NCBI RefSeq assembly: GCF_900129485.1
Contig: NZ_FQVW01000036.1
Coordinates: 1-33,562 of the forward strand
Direction of reading: 5' to 3'
DNA from: Ornithinibacillus halophilus
GTDB taxonomy: Bacteria; Bacillota; Bacilli; Bacillales; Amphibacillaceae
Length of the DNA: 33,562 nucleotides
In this document: piece after piece, positions 16,326-24,799 of the stretch
Layout of the letters: each line of letters begins with the position of its first letter
Position numbering within the stretch: the stretch's first letter is position 1
Notes under the pieces: model-generated
Seen by the model: the letters and a program-made list of their open reading frames with translations, nothing else
Databases searched by the model: none
What the model was told of the DNA's origin: nothing
Program-made: the position numbers and the translations under genes

Positions 16326-17143
16326 ATTGTGAAATAAATGGGACAAACTACTGGTATGAAGTGAACGGAACTGGAGACCCGGTTGTGATGCTACATGGAT
16401 TTACTGGTAGTACTAAAACTTGGTCTGATTTTATCACCAAGTGGAGTGACTGTTTTCAAATTATAGCCATAGACTTGCCAGGCCATGGTAAAACAAGTGG
16501 TTCTATACCAAAAACAATGGAAGAGTGCTGCAATGATTTATCGATTCTATTTAAAAAGCTCAGCATTGATAAATTTCATTTAGTAGGGTATTCTATGGGA
16601 GGTCGTACAGCGCTCTCATTTACGATGCTGTACCCAAATATGGTTCAATCACTAATCCTTGAGAGTGCTTCCCCAGGTTTAGAAATAGAATCAGAACAAA
16701 AGGATAGAATTAGAAGAGATGAAAAACTGGCTCAAAAAATAGAGCGAGAAGGAATAAAATCCTTTGTTGATTTTTGGGAGAACATTCCTTTGTTTGAGAC
16801 TCAAAAGCGTTTACCTACCCACATCCAACAACAAATTAGAGATGAGCGATTAAGCCAATCGGAAAAAGGATTAGCTACATCCTTGAGGTTTATGGGAACG
16901 GGTAGTCAGCCTAGTTGGTGGGATAAATTATCGAATTTATCAACAAAAGTTCTACTCCTAGCTGGAGATTTGGATACAAAGTTTGTTACTATAAATACTA
17001 GAATGAATAGAGAACTTCCTAATAGTGAATTAAGGACTGTAAAAAAGGCAGGACATGCAATTCATGTGGAACAATCTGAAATGTTTGGTAAAATAGTAAC
17101 GGAGTTTATTTTAGGTAGTGAAATAGAGTCCGTAAATACATAA
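16322..17143 (+). CDS. menH: SHCHC synthase (alpha/beta hydrolase fold)
   Basis: A 273-residue alpha/beta hydrolase-fold lyase that eliminates pyruvate from SEPHCHC to give SHCHC. The triad is Ser91 (VGYSMGG), Asp218 (AGDLDTKF) and His245 (AGHAIHVE), and HGFTGS (25-30) provides the oxyanion region. An in-frame ATG 57 bases upstream lies inside menD. The overlapping ATGA junction and normal family length support the start used here. No strong separate ribosome site is seen, so translation probably depends on menD. Confidence 0.95.
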   Translation: MNCEINGTNYWYEVNGTGDPVVMLHGFTGSTKTWSDFITKWSDCFQIIAIDLPGHGKTSGSIPKTMEECCNDLSILFKKLSIDKFHLVGYSMGGRTALSFTMLYPNMVQSLILESASPGLEIESEQKDRIRRDEKLAQKIEREGIKSFVDFWENIPLFETQKRLPTHIQQQIRDERLSQSEKGLATSLRFMGTGSQPSWWDKLSNLSTKVLLLAGDLDTKFVTINTRMNRELPNSELRTVKKAGHAIHVEQSEMFGKIVTEFILGSEIESVNT

Positions 17144-17163
17144 TGTACTACAAGGAGGAAATT

Positions 17164-17982
17164 ATGACAGTTCAATGGGAAAAAGTTAGAGAATATGAAG
17201 AAATAATTTATGAAAAATATAATGGAATTGCGAAGGTTACTATTAATCGTCCTGAAAAAAGAAATGCCTTTACTCCATTAACGGTAAATGAAATGATTGA
17301 TGCTTTTGCTGATGCTCGTGATGACTCTAGTGTTGGGGTTATTGTACTTGCTGGTGCAGGAGATAAAGCATTCTGTTCTGGTGGGGACCAATCAGTCCGT
17401 GGACATGGTGGCTACGTAGGTAGTGACCAAGTACCTCGCTTAAATGTATTAGATTTACAACGTTTAATCCGTACGATTCCAAAACCAGTAATTGCGATGG
17501 TTTCAGGTTATGCTATTGGTGGCGGTCATGTATTACATGTTGTCTGTGACTTAACTATTGCTGCTGATAATGCTATCTTTGGCCAAACTGGACCAAAAGT
17601 TGGAAGTTTTGATGCCGGTTATGGTGCTGGACTACTTGCACGTATGGTAGGACATAAACGTGCTCGTGAAATTTGGTTCTTATGCCGTCAATATAATGCA
17701 GATGAAGCATATGAAATGGGACTAGTTAATACTGTTGTTCCTCTTGAAAAATTGGAAGAAGAAACAGTTCAGTGGTGTGAAGAAATTTTAGAGAAATCAC
17801 CGACAGCTCTTCGCTTCTTAAAAGCTTCCTTTAATGCTGATACTGATGGTCTTGCGGGTCTTCAACAAATGGGGGGAGACGCAACACTTCTATATTACAC
17901 TACTGATGAAGCAAAAGAAGGTAGAGATGCATTTAAAGAGAAGAGAAAACCTGACTTTGATCAGTTCCCTCGCTTCCCATAA
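17164..17982 (+). CDS. menB: 1,4-dihydroxy-2-naphthoyl-CoA synthase
   Basis: A 272-residue crotonase-fold enzyme that closes the naphthoquinone ring of o-succinylbenzoyl-CoA. Visible family motifs are [12 protein letters not shown] (69-80), [13 protein letters not shown] (114-126), [14 protein letters not shown] (141-154) and [10 protein letters not shown]. The QTG segment is the pattern of the bicarbonate-dependent class, as in E. coli, rather than the QTD type, so bicarbonate is probably a cofactor (inference from family knowledge). AAGGAGG before this ATG rules out the seven-codon longer frame. It sits 20 bases after menH and is followed by an intrinsic terminator before menE. Confidence 0.97.
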   Translation: MTVQWEKVREYEEIIYEKYNGIAKVTINRPEKRNAFTPLTVNEMIDAFADARDDSSVGVIVLAGAGDKAFCSGGDQSVRGHGGYVGSDQVPRLNVLDLQRLIRTIPKPVIAMVSGYAIGGGHVLHVVCDLTIAADNAIFGQTGPKVGSFDAGYGAGLLARMVGHKRAREIWFLCRQYNADEAYEMGLVNTVVPLEKLEEETVQWCEEILEKSPTALRFLKASFNADTDGLAGLQQMGGDATLLYYTTDEAKEGRDAFKEKRKPDFDQFPRFP

Positions 17983-18006
17983 AATTTATAAAGTAACCGG
18001 ATAATC

Positions 18007-18035
18007 CCTTTGCTACTTGCTAGCAAAGGTTTTTT
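18007..18035 (+). terminator. Internal terminator between menB and menE
   Basis: A perfect 9-bp stem, CCTTTGCTA (18007-18015) with TAGCAAAGG (18021-18029), five-base loop CTTGC, followed by six T. It is 24 bases past the menB stop and 25 bases before the menE start. Confidence 0.88.
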
Positions 18036-18060
18036 CCTTTCAAGAAAGGGGACATGCATT

Positions 18061-19506
18061 ATGACTGTTATTCCACATTGGCTTAACAAACAAGCAAATT
18101 TAATACCTCACCACACAGCAATAGAACATGAAGATGGTACTGTGATTACTTTTCGTTCACTTCAAGAAAAGAGTCAGTCTTTTGCAAAAAAATTAACAAA
18201 TGTTGGGGTGAAAAAAGGAGATCACGTTGGATTATTATCTACTAATGAATTAAAATTGGTGATTGCTATCCATGCTCTAAGTTATATAGGCGCTGTTGGT
18301 GTGTTATTAAATACTCGATTAACACCAGATGAATTGCAATATCAAGTTGATGATGCCAATATATCTTTAATAGTTACTAATGACGGACTTTTACCAAAAG
18401 CACGTAAGTTAACCCTCCAAAAGCTAGAAACATTTCTATCCGTTCTTGAATACGAAGAACAATTCGTAACCCTCCAAGAGGAACTGCAATTGGATGAGGT
18501 TTTTACTATCATGTATACATCAGGTACTACAGGCTTTCCAAAAGGAGTTACTCATACTTATGGGAATCATTGGTGGAGTGCAATCGGTTCTGTGTTAAAT
18601 CTTGGATTAGATAAGAAAGATAAATGGCTCGCTACATTACCTATATTCCATATCGGTGGTTTTTCAATTTATATAAAGAGTGTTATCTATGGCATGAGTG
18701 TATATTTAATGGAACAATTTGATACTCAAAAGGTGCACGAAGCGATAATGGAAAAAGGGATTACGATTGCTTCTGTTGTAACTGTTATGGTTCAGCGGTT
18801 ATTGGAATTAGTCGATGAAGATGGTTATCCTAGTGATTTTCGTTGTATGTTATTGGGTGGTGGACCTGCTCCTAAGCCTTTATTGGAAAAGGCAAAAGAA
18901 AAAAATGTACCTGTTTTTCAATCCTATGGTTTGACAGAAACTACCTCACAAATAGCAACATTAAGTGCTACAGATGCATTAAATAAAATAGGTTCAGCAG
19001 GAAAACCTTTATTACCAGCACAATTGAAAATTAATCAACCTGATAGCGATCAAGTAGGAGAAATTTATGTAAAAGGACCAATGGTAACTACTTCTTATTT
19101 CAATAAAGTTGAAGACACTAAGGAAAAAATTCAAGATGGATGGTTAGCAACTGGAGACTTAGGGTACCTAGATGGTGAAGGCTTTTTATATGTTGTTGAT
19201 AGGAGAAAAGATCTTATTATCTCAGGAGGAGAAAATATATATCCTTCAGAAATAGAAAGTATCCTTTCAGGCATGGAACAAATAAAAGAGGTTGGCGTAA
19301 CTGGGATAGAGAATGAAACCTGGGGACAGACCCCAATAGCAGTTATTGTTCCTAAAGCAACTATTACAAAAGACGAGATCCTAGCCTATGCAAAGGAACG
19401 ACTTGCAGGATATAAGGTTCCAAAGGAAATTTATTTTGTAGAGAGTCTACCTAGAAATGCTTCTAATAAGCTTGTTAGAAGTGAATTAATTAACTATATT
19501 AAATAA
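18061..19506 (+). CDS. menE: o-Succinylbenzoate-CoA ligase
   Basis: A 481-residue ANL-superfamily acyl-CoA synthetase that activates o-succinylbenzoate with ATP and CoA. Motifs: P-loop TIMYTSGTTGFPKG, the central QSYGLTETTSQ, GWLATGDLGYLDGEG followed by the hinge VVDRRKDLIISGGENIYPSE, and the catalytic Lys in RNASNKLVRSEL near the end. GAAAGGGG precedes this ATG. An in-frame extension of 17 codons upstream overlaps the terminator stem and is rejected. It is the last gene of the men cluster here. The o-succinylbenzoate synthase menC, often the next gene, does not follow. Confidence 0.96.
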   Translation: MTVIPHWLNKQANLIPHHTAIEHEDGTVITFRSLQEKSQSFAKKLTNVGVKKGDHVGLLSTNELKLVIAIHALSYIGAVGVLLNTRLTPDELQYQVDDANISLIVTNDGLLPKARKLTLQKLETFLSVLEYEEQFVTLQEELQLDEVFTIMYTSGTTGFPKGVTHTYGNHWWSAIGSVLNLGLDKKDKWLATLPIFHIGGFSIYIKSVIYGMSVYLMEQFDTQKVHEAIMEKGITIASVVTVMVQRLLELVDEDGYPSDFRCMLLGGGPAPKPLLEKAKEKNVPVFQSYGLTETTSQIATLSATDALNKIGSAGKPLLPAQLKINQPDSDQVGEIYVKGPMVTTSYFNKVEDTKEKIQDGWLATGDLGYLDGEGFLYVVDRRKDLIISGGENIYPSEIESILSGMEQIKEVGVTGIENETWGQTPIAVIVPKATITKDEILAYAKERLAGYKVPKEIYFVESLPRNASNKLVRSELINYIK

Positions 19507-19511
19507 ATGAT

Positions 19512-19548
19512 AAAAGCTGACTGAAACTTATGTCCCAGTCAGCTTTTT
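19512..19548. terminator. Bidirectional terminator between menE and the FNR gene
   Basis: AAAAGCTGACTG (19512-19523) pairs with CAGTCAGCTTTT (19536-19547). There is a T5 run on the plus strand and the matching A4 run gives T on the minus strand. Both convergent genes end within 6 bases of it. Confidence 0.92.
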
Positions 19549-19549
19549 G

Positions 19550-20560
19550 TCATTCTTTAATCAATGGTTCGTAGTTAGTGGAATAGATATTTTTAAGTTC
19601 ATGGTCAGGTGTAATATGTAACTTCGCATTATTAACTGCAATGGGGCCTTCATTAAAACCTCCAGCTATAAGTTGTAGTTTACTAGCGTAATTCGCAATA
19701 TCACCAACAGCGAATACTCCATCTATTGATGTAGACATGTTGTGGTCGACCTCAATAGCCCCGTCACGCATTTGCATTCCCCAATCAGCAATAGGTCCTA
19801 AATCGATTACAAAACCATGGCTAACGATAAGGTTATCAGCAGGTAATTCCTTAATTTTTCCTCCATTAGTTTCTTGTACTACAACACTTGTTAACTGCTT
19901 ATTAGCTCCATTTAGTTTAACAAGTTCGTACGGATTCAAAATTTGGACATTGGAATTTTTCATTTTTGTAATATTGCTTTCGATTCCTTTGAAATCTTCT
20001 TTCCTGTACACCAAAGTGACACTATCAGCAATGGACTCTAGTTCATTTGCCCAATCAATTGCTGAATTTCCACCACCTGAAATTATCACATGTTTTCCTT
20101 TATAACTATTTAACTTATGTATATGGTAATGCAGGCTTTTTCCCTCATATACTTCCGCGTTCTCTAAGTTAAGTTTTACAGATTGGAGAGTACCAAATCC
20201 AGTTGCCAATATAACAGTTTTGGTATGGTGTATGTCTCCACCACTACTGGTTAATAGAAACGTTCCATCAGGAAGTTTTTCTAGTCCTGTAATTCTCTGC
20301 TCCAACACAATTGTAGGATTGAAAGTTTTAGCTTGCTTGATTAAATCTTCGGTAAACTTTTCCCCAGTGATGTGGGGAATACCACCAACATCACGTATAA
20401 TTTTTTCAGGGTAGAAATACGGTACCTTTCCACCTAAAAAAGGAAGGAATTCAATGATTTTTGTTTTCATCTCACGCATACCACTATAGAATGCAGTAAA
20501 AAGGCCGATGGGACCACCGCCTATAATTGTTATGTCATATAGTTCAATATTTTTGTCCAT
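19550..20560 (-). CDS. Ferredoxin/flavodoxin-NADP+ reductase-like flavoprotein (YcgT/YumC/IruO type)
   Basis: A 336-residue thioredoxin-reductase-like flavoprotein. The FAD-binding motif is IIGGGPIGLFTAFYSG (about 12-27), the NADPH domain motif is ISGGGNSAIDWANEL (about 160-174), and the C-terminal FAD motif is GVFAVGDIANY. No CxxC dithiol is present, which separates it from true thioredoxin reductase and fits the bacterial FNR2 group. It lies 19 bases after two siderophore permease genes in the same orientation, and so presumably under the same Fur box. S. aureus IruO, of this group, reduces Fe(III) siderophores. A similar iron-release role is therefore likely but inferred. Confidence 0.9.
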   Translation of the reverse strand: MDKNIELYDITIIGGGPIGLFTAFYSGMREMKTKIIEFLPFLGGKVPYFYPEKIIRDVGGIPHITGEKFTEDLIKQAKTFNPTIVLEQRITGLEKLPDGTFLLTSSGGDIHHTKTVILATGFGTLQSVKLNLENAEVYEGKSLHYHIHKLNSYKGKHVIISGGGNSAIDWANELESIADSVTLVYRKEDFKGIESNITKMKNSNVQILNPYELVKLNGANKQLTSVVVQETNGGKIKELPADNLIVSHGFVIDLGPIADWGMQMRDGAIEVDHNMSTSIDGVFAVGDIANYASKLQLIAGGFNEGPIAVNNAKLHITPDHELKNIYSTNYEPLIKE

Positions 20561-20579
20561 GTATGAGGCCTCCCTAAAT

Positions 20580-21602
20580 CTATTTAGTCTTCATTAGTAA
20601 ATAAACGAAATATGGTGCACTAATAATTGAAACAATAATTCCTACTGGGATTTCTGTGGGTGCTAAGATATTTTTACCTATTGTATCTGCACCTATTAGT
20701 AGTACAGCACCTATTAGTGCAGAAATGGGAATAATATATTGATGTAGTGGTCCTATTAGCTTTCTAGTAATATGAGGTACTACCAAACCTAGGAATGCTA
20801 TGGCTCCTCCTGCTGCAACGGATGCCCCTGCAAGTGCAACTGCAATAAGTAATAGGTTTCTTCTTTCTTTTTCCACAGCCGATCCTAACCCAGAAGCAAC
20901 ATCATCTCCCATTCTTAGGACGTTTAGCGTTGATGCTTTATGAAGCGCAATTGGGATTAATAGTACAAGCCAAGGAAGTAAAGCAAGTACAAAATTCCAA
21001 TTAGCACTCCAAATGTCTCCTGTAAGCCAAACTGTCGCTTGTCTATAATTTTGTGGATCCATTTTTAATTGAAAAATAACTAACAAAGCACTGAATCCGG
21101 CGTTTATCCCGATCCCGACTAATATGAGTCGAATACTGTCTACACCTTTTTTCCATGCTAAAGCATATATGATTATTGCAGCCGTAAGTGCACCAATTAG
21201 TGCAAATAATGGCATGACAAAAGTAGAAAGTAACCCAGACACTGGGAATGTATCTTGGAAGAAATATATAAATAAAACTACTGCAAGCCCAGCTCCGGTA
21301 TTAATTCCTAGAATACCAGGGTCTGCAAGTTCATTTTGTGTAATGCCCTGAAGAATAGCTCCTGATACTGCTAAACCGGCACCAATTAATAAAGCCAATA
21401 GTATTCCTGGTAATCGAAAATCAAAAAGGACAAGTTCTTGCATTTGTGTACCTTGCTGAAAAATTGTTCTTATTACATCAAATGGTGATAGCTTAATAAT
21501 TCCAATACTTAAACTTAAAAAGATTGTTCCTATCAATAATAAAACTAATAAAATAAAAATGCTGTAAAATTTTCTTCTTTTTCTCTCCTCATTATAATTC
21601 AT
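20580..21602 (-). CDS. Iron-siderophore ABC permease, FecCD family (second subunit)
   Basis: A 340-residue integral membrane protein with about nine to ten TM helices. Family motifs: GAGLAVSGAILQGITQNELADPGILG (about 78-103 in part), LILVGIGINAGF, and the ATPase-coupling segment VAAGGAIAFLGLVVPHITR (about 262-280), which is the FecCD EAA-like loop. Its ATG overlaps the stop codon of the preceding permease (TAATG), so the two are translationally coupled and probably form a heterodimer. Resembles YfhA/FhuG-type subunits. Confidence 0.94.
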   Translation of the reverse strand: MNYNEERKRRKFYSIFILLVLLLIGTIFLSLSIGIIKLSPFDVIRTIFQQGTQMQELVLFDFRLPGILLALLIGAGLAVSGAILQGITQNELADPGILGINTGAGLAVVLFIYFFQDTFPVSGLLSTFVMPLFALIGALTAAIIIYALAWKKGVDSIRLILVGIGINAGFSALLVIFQLKMDPQNYRQATVWLTGDIWSANWNFVLALLPWLVLLIPIALHKASTLNVLRMGDDVASGLGSAVEKERRNLLLIAVALAGASVAAGGAIAFLGLVVPHITRKLIGPLHQYIIPISALIGAVLLIGADTIGKNILAPTEIPVGIIVSIISAPYFVYLLMKTK

Positions 21603-22615
21603 TATTTTGTACCTCCACTCTTACGTGCTAAGTAAAGAAAGAATGGAACACCGATAATAGAAGTTATAGCACCAACAGGAGTTTCGAATGGTGCATTTAC
21701 CATTCTAGAAGCAACATCGGATAATACAAGAAGTAGTGCACCAAATATTGCTGATGATGGGATAATCCAACGGTAATCTGTTCCCATTACAAACCGAGCT
21801 ATATGTGGAACTATTAGCCCAACGAAACCTACAGCACCTGCTATCGAAACAGCTGCTCCTGTTAAGATAAGAACAGCAAGTATACTGAGAAACTTGATGA
21901 GAAAATTATTTTGCCCTAATCCTGTAGCAACATCATCACCGAGGCTAAGTGTAGTAATTGACTTAGAAATTGATAAAGCTAAAATCAGACCTACTAAACC
22001 TGAAATTAGTAATATGTATACTGCATCCCAATCAGTTCCTGAAAGTCCACCTGCAAGCCAAAATCCCATTTCTTTTTCAAGCTGGAAATGTAAGGAAATC
22101 ATGGATGAAATTGATCGAAGCATGGTACCAATAGCAACCCCTGCAAGTGCTAATTTTACAGGTGTAAGTCCACCAGTTGAAAGGGTACCAATAACAAATA
22201 CTATAACTACAGCAATTCCTGCTCCTATAAAAGAAGCTATTGTTGAACCAGCCCCAGTTACTGTAGGGGAAAATGCTAAAGCAATTACTAAAGCAAATGC
22301 CGCCCCATCAGTTACCCCCATGATGGAAGGAGAAGCAAGAGGATTTCTCGTCATTCCTTGCATTAATGCCCCAGATACAGCTAGGAAAGCTCCTACTAAT
22401 GCAGCTGAAATTGCTCTTGGAAGTCTATGTTCTTGAATTACTAAGTGTTGTGTTATAGTTGAATCGAAATTGAAAAGTGCTTGCCAAACCGTTTTAATCT
22501 CAATATCAACCGCACCAAAAGATATTGAGAAACCAATAGCTACTACTATCAAAATAAATGCAATAACGTTTATGAGAGTTTTTAATTTTCTTGAGTGGAT
22601 AATTGTACTTAACAT
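21602..22615 (-). CDS. Iron-siderophore ABC permease, FecCD family (first subunit)
   Basis: A 337-residue integral membrane permease with the FecCD pattern: GAFLAVSGALMQGMTRNPLA, KLALAGVAIGTML, VSIAGAVGFVGLIVPHIAR, and the terminal APFETPVGAITSIIGVPFF. The open frame continues 22 codons further, but AGGAG just before this ATG and the expected length set the start. It heads the minus-strand operon permease-permease-FNR. Its start lies 96 bp from the Fur box shared with the divergent binding-protein gene. Resembles YfiZ/FhuB-half subunits. Confidence 0.94.
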   Translation of the reverse strand: MLSTIIHSRKLKTLINVIAFILIVVAIGFSISFGAVDIEIKTVWQALFNFDSTITQHLVIQEHRLPRAISAALVGAFLAVSGALMQGMTRNPLASPSIMGVTDGAAFALVIALAFSPTVTGAGSTIASFIGAGIAVVIVFVIGTLSTGGLTPVKLALAGVAIGTMLRSISSMISLHFQLEKEMGFWLAGGLSGTDWDAVYILLISGLVGLILALSISKSITTLSLGDDVATGLGQNNFLIKFLSILAVLILTGAAVSIAGAVGFVGLIVPHIARFVMGTDYRWIIPSSAIFGALLLVLSDVASRMVNAPFETPVGAITSIIGVPFFLYLARKSGGTK

Positions 22616-22697
22616 AATGACTCCTATTTCTAATAAGTAATAAAATGTGATATAAATGCTAATGAGTTTTAATAAGTTCATGTATACTAAAAAGAAA

Positions 22698-22726
22698 TTG
22701 ACTTTCTAATTGAAAATGATTATCAT
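22698..22726 (+). promoter_or_regulatory. Sigma-A promoter of the siderophore-binding protein gene
   Basis: TTGACT (22698-22703), a 17-base spacer and TATCAT (22721-22726). The -10 box lies inside the Fur operator, so repression by occlusion is expected. Confidence 0.75.
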
Positions 22727-22729
22727 TAC
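22711..22729. promoter_or_regulatory. Fur box 1 (divergent siderophore promoters)
   Basis: TGAAAATGATTATCATTAC matches the classical Fur inverted repeat (TGATAATnATTATCA core) nearly perfectly in its central part. It sits between the divergent permease/FNR operon and the binding-lipoprotein gene. Iron-loaded Fur should repress both directions. Confidence 0.9.
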
Positions 22730-22733
22730 CGTA

Positions 22734-22755
22734 TATGTTAAATAATTATAACATA
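22734..22755. promoter_or_regulatory. Short dyad in the leader of the binding-protein gene
   Basis: Inverted arms TATGTTA and TAACATA, eight bases apart, lie directly before the AGGAGG ribosome site. This could be an extra operator or a weak RNA hairpin. The function is unknown. Confidence 0.35.
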
Positions 22756-22769
22756 TAGGAGGAATACAT

Positions 22770-23738
22770 ATGAGTAAAATAGTAAGAAATTCTGTATTAT
22801 TAACCATGTTAACTGTAATAGTACTTTTTATTTCTGCATGTGGTAATGAAGACACTCCTGAAAATAATGATACACAAAATAATGGTGATAATAATACTAG
22901 CCCAGAAGAAGTTACTCTCGAATCAGAAATGGGGAAAGTCACTATTCCAACTACTTCTGAAAGAGTGTTGGCACCATATCATGAAGATGCATTATTAGCT
23001 TTAGGAGTTACTCCAGTTGCAAAATGGGCTATTGGTCAAATGGTACAAGATTATCTGGAAAAAGATTTAAGTGATGTACCAAAGATTGAATGGAATATGC
23101 CAATGGAACAGGTACTAAGTCATGAGCCTGATTTAATTATCTTAGAGAATGGCTTGGATAGCTATGAAGGAACATATGATGATTATAACAAAATAGCTGA
23201 CACTTATGTAATGACAGCAGAGACCACAGCAAATTGGAAAAAACAGATAGAAGTCTTTGGGAAATTGTTGGGTAAGGAAGATGAAGCAGAAAAAGTTTTA
23301 TCTGATTATGATGAGAAAGTAGCAGATGCTAAAAAACAAATTTTAGAAGCTCTTGGAGACGAAACTGTAGCTGCAATATGGGTTGCAGGAGATCAGTTCT
23401 ATATCTTTGAAGAAAATCGACATAGTGCAGAAGTCTTTTATTCCGAATTAGGTATGAACGTTCCTGAATTAGTAAAAAATTTAGGTGAAGCAGATGTACA
23501 GTGGAATCCAATTTCCATTGAAAAGCTATCCGAACTCGATGCGGATCATGTTTTCTTATTGGCGTTGGAAGGGGAACAAGGATTAGAAACATTAGAAAAT
23601 AGTTCTGTGTGGAAAAGCACCCCTGCATTTAAAAATGACAACATTTATATTTTAAATGACCCAAGTAATTGGACTAATAAGGGAATAATTGCTTCAAAGA
23701 AAACGATTGATGACATTCTATCTGTTATTGTTGAGTAA
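22770..23738 (+). CDS. Siderophore-binding lipoprotein (ABC transporter substrate-binding protein)
   Basis: A 322-residue lipoprotein. The signal peptide ends at the lipobox FISAC with Cys24 as the lipidated residue, then comes a polar linker rich in Asn/Asp. The mature part is a class III periplasmic-binding fold (FepB/YfiY-like): VTIPTTSERVLAPYHEDALLALG, EPDLIILENG, and the C-terminal WNPISIEKLSELDADHVFLL. It delivers a ferric siderophore to the divergent FecCD permeases. The YfiY (schizokinen/arthrobactin-type) group is my best guess, but the ligand cannot be read from sequence. AGGAGG lies 8 bases before the ATG. A Fur box precedes it. Confidence 0.93.
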   Translation: MSKIVRNSVLLTMLTVIVLFISACGNEDTPENNDTQNNGDNNTSPEEVTLESEMGKVTIPTTSERVLAPYHEDALLALGVTPVAKWAIGQMVQDYLEKDLSDVPKIEWNMPMEQVLSHEPDLIILENGLDSYEGTYDDYNKIADTYVMTAETTANWKKQIEVFGKLLGKEDEAEKVLSDYDEKVADAKKQILEALGDETVAAIWVAGDQFYIFEENRHSAEVFYSELGMNVPELVKNLGEADVQWNPISIEKLSELDADHVFLLALEGEQGLETLENSSVWKSTPAFKNDNIYILNDPSNWTNKGIIASKKTIDDILSVIVE

Positions 23739-23753
23739 AAAAACCTTCCCTAA

Positions 23754-23772
23754 TGAAAACGATTATCATTGA
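23754..23772. promoter_or_regulatory. Fur box 2 (upstream of the ATPase gene)
   Basis: TGAAAACGATTATCATTGA is a second close Fur-consensus match. It overlaps the -35 element of the ATPase promoter (TTGACC from 23769). Confidence 0.9.
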
Positions 23773-23797
23773 CCAAATGATAAAAAGGAAATAAACT
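23769..23797 (+). promoter_or_regulatory. Sigma-A promoter of the siderophore ATPase gene
   Basis: TTGACC (23769-23774), a 17-base spacer and TAAACT (23792-23797). It partly overlaps Fur box 2. It gives the ATPase its own iron-regulated transcript of about 85 untranslated bases. Confidence 0.7.
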
Positions 23798-23882
23798 AGA
23801 GATAGTTATTTCGTGTGGAGATTAACATATGTATATGTAAATATGTGTTTTTTGAAGTACGATGTAGGGGGAGAGATTTCCA

Positions 23883-24689
23883 ATGCAAACATTAACGGCG
23901 AAGGATTTAACTCTAGGCTACGGGGAATCCATTATTATTGATGAATTGAATATAACCATACCAAAAGGTGAAATAACTGTTTTAATTGGAGGGAATGGCT
24001 GTGGTAAGTCAACACTACTGCGTTCCTTAGCAAGATTGATGAAACCTAAGTCTGGGGAAGTTATCTTGAATGGTGAAGAAATTGCAAAAATGCCAACGAA
24101 GGAAGTTGCCCAAAAGCTTGCAATTCTACCACAGAGTCCAACAACTCCTGAAGGATTGACGGTTAAAGAACTAGTAAAGCAGGGTAGACATCCTTATCGT
24201 GGTTTCCTAAAGCAGTGGTCAAAAGAGGACGAAGAAGCTGTTAATCATGCTTTAGAGGTTACAAACATTTCTGACTTACAGGATAGATCAGTCGATTCTC
24301 TTTCTGGTGGCCAAAGGCAAAGAGCATGGATAGCGATGACACTCGCTCAAGATACTGACTTAATACTCTTAGATGAACCAACAACTTATTTAGATTTAAC
24401 GCATCAAATCGAAGTGTTAGATTTATTATTTGAACTAAATGAAAAAGAAGGCCGTACTATTGTTATGGTATTGCATGATATAAATTTAGCTTGTCGATAT
24501 GCACACCACATTGTTTCTATAAAAGACAAAAAGGTATTTGCACAAGGCAAGCCTGAAGAAATTATCACTTGTAAGTTAGTCCAAGAAGTTTTCCAAATGA
24601 AATGTGATGTTATGTACGATCCAATGTTTGGAACACCTATGTGTATTCCACATGGAAGAGGACGTTGCATTTTCGCTAATCGAGTTTAA
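23883..24689 (+). CDS. Iron-siderophore ABC transporter ATPase (YusV/FecE-like)
   Basis: A 268-residue ABC ATPase with Walker A GGNGCGKST (37-45), Q-loop at Gln84, signature LSGGQRQR (140-147), Walker B LILLDEP (160-166) and H-loop His198 (VLHDIN). The C-terminal part ends IPHGRGRCIFANRV, as in siderophore ATPases. It powers the FecCD permeases encoded 1.3 kb away. Because it has its own Fur box and promoter it may also serve other siderophore systems, as YusV does in B. subtilis. The ribosome site is GGGGAGAG, and a strong terminator follows. Confidence 0.95.
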   Translation: MQTLTAKDLTLGYGESIIIDELNITIPKGEITVLIGGNGCGKSTLLRSLARLMKPKSGEVILNGEEIAKMPTKEVAQKLAILPQSPTTPEGLTVKELVKQGRHPYRGFLKQWSKEDEEAVNHALEVTNISDLQDRSVDSLSGGQRQRAWIAMTLAQDTDLILLDEPTTYLDLTHQIEVLDLLFELNEKEGRTIVMVLHDINLACRYAHHIVSIKDKKVFAQGKPEEIITCKLVQEVFQMKCDVMYDPMFGTPMCIPHGRGRCIFANRV

Positions 24690-24700
24690 TTTAAATTTCC

Positions 24701-24731
24701 AAGAATGTCTTGAGAAGAGGCATTCTTTTTT
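24701..24731 (+). terminator. Intrinsic terminator of the siderophore ATPase gene
   Basis: AAGAATG (24701-24707) pairs with CATTCTT (24721-24727), with the T run continuing to 24731. Confidence 0.85.
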
Positions 24732-24799
24732 ATTGATCTTACAGTTTTTATACATGCTTCTTAGACTTAGTGCCAAACTAAGTTTGGAGGTGTTTTTTT

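Noticed and set aside
18010-18060. N-terminal extension of menE
   Set aside because: It would begin inside the terminator stem. The ATG at 18061 has a proper ribosome site and gives the family length.
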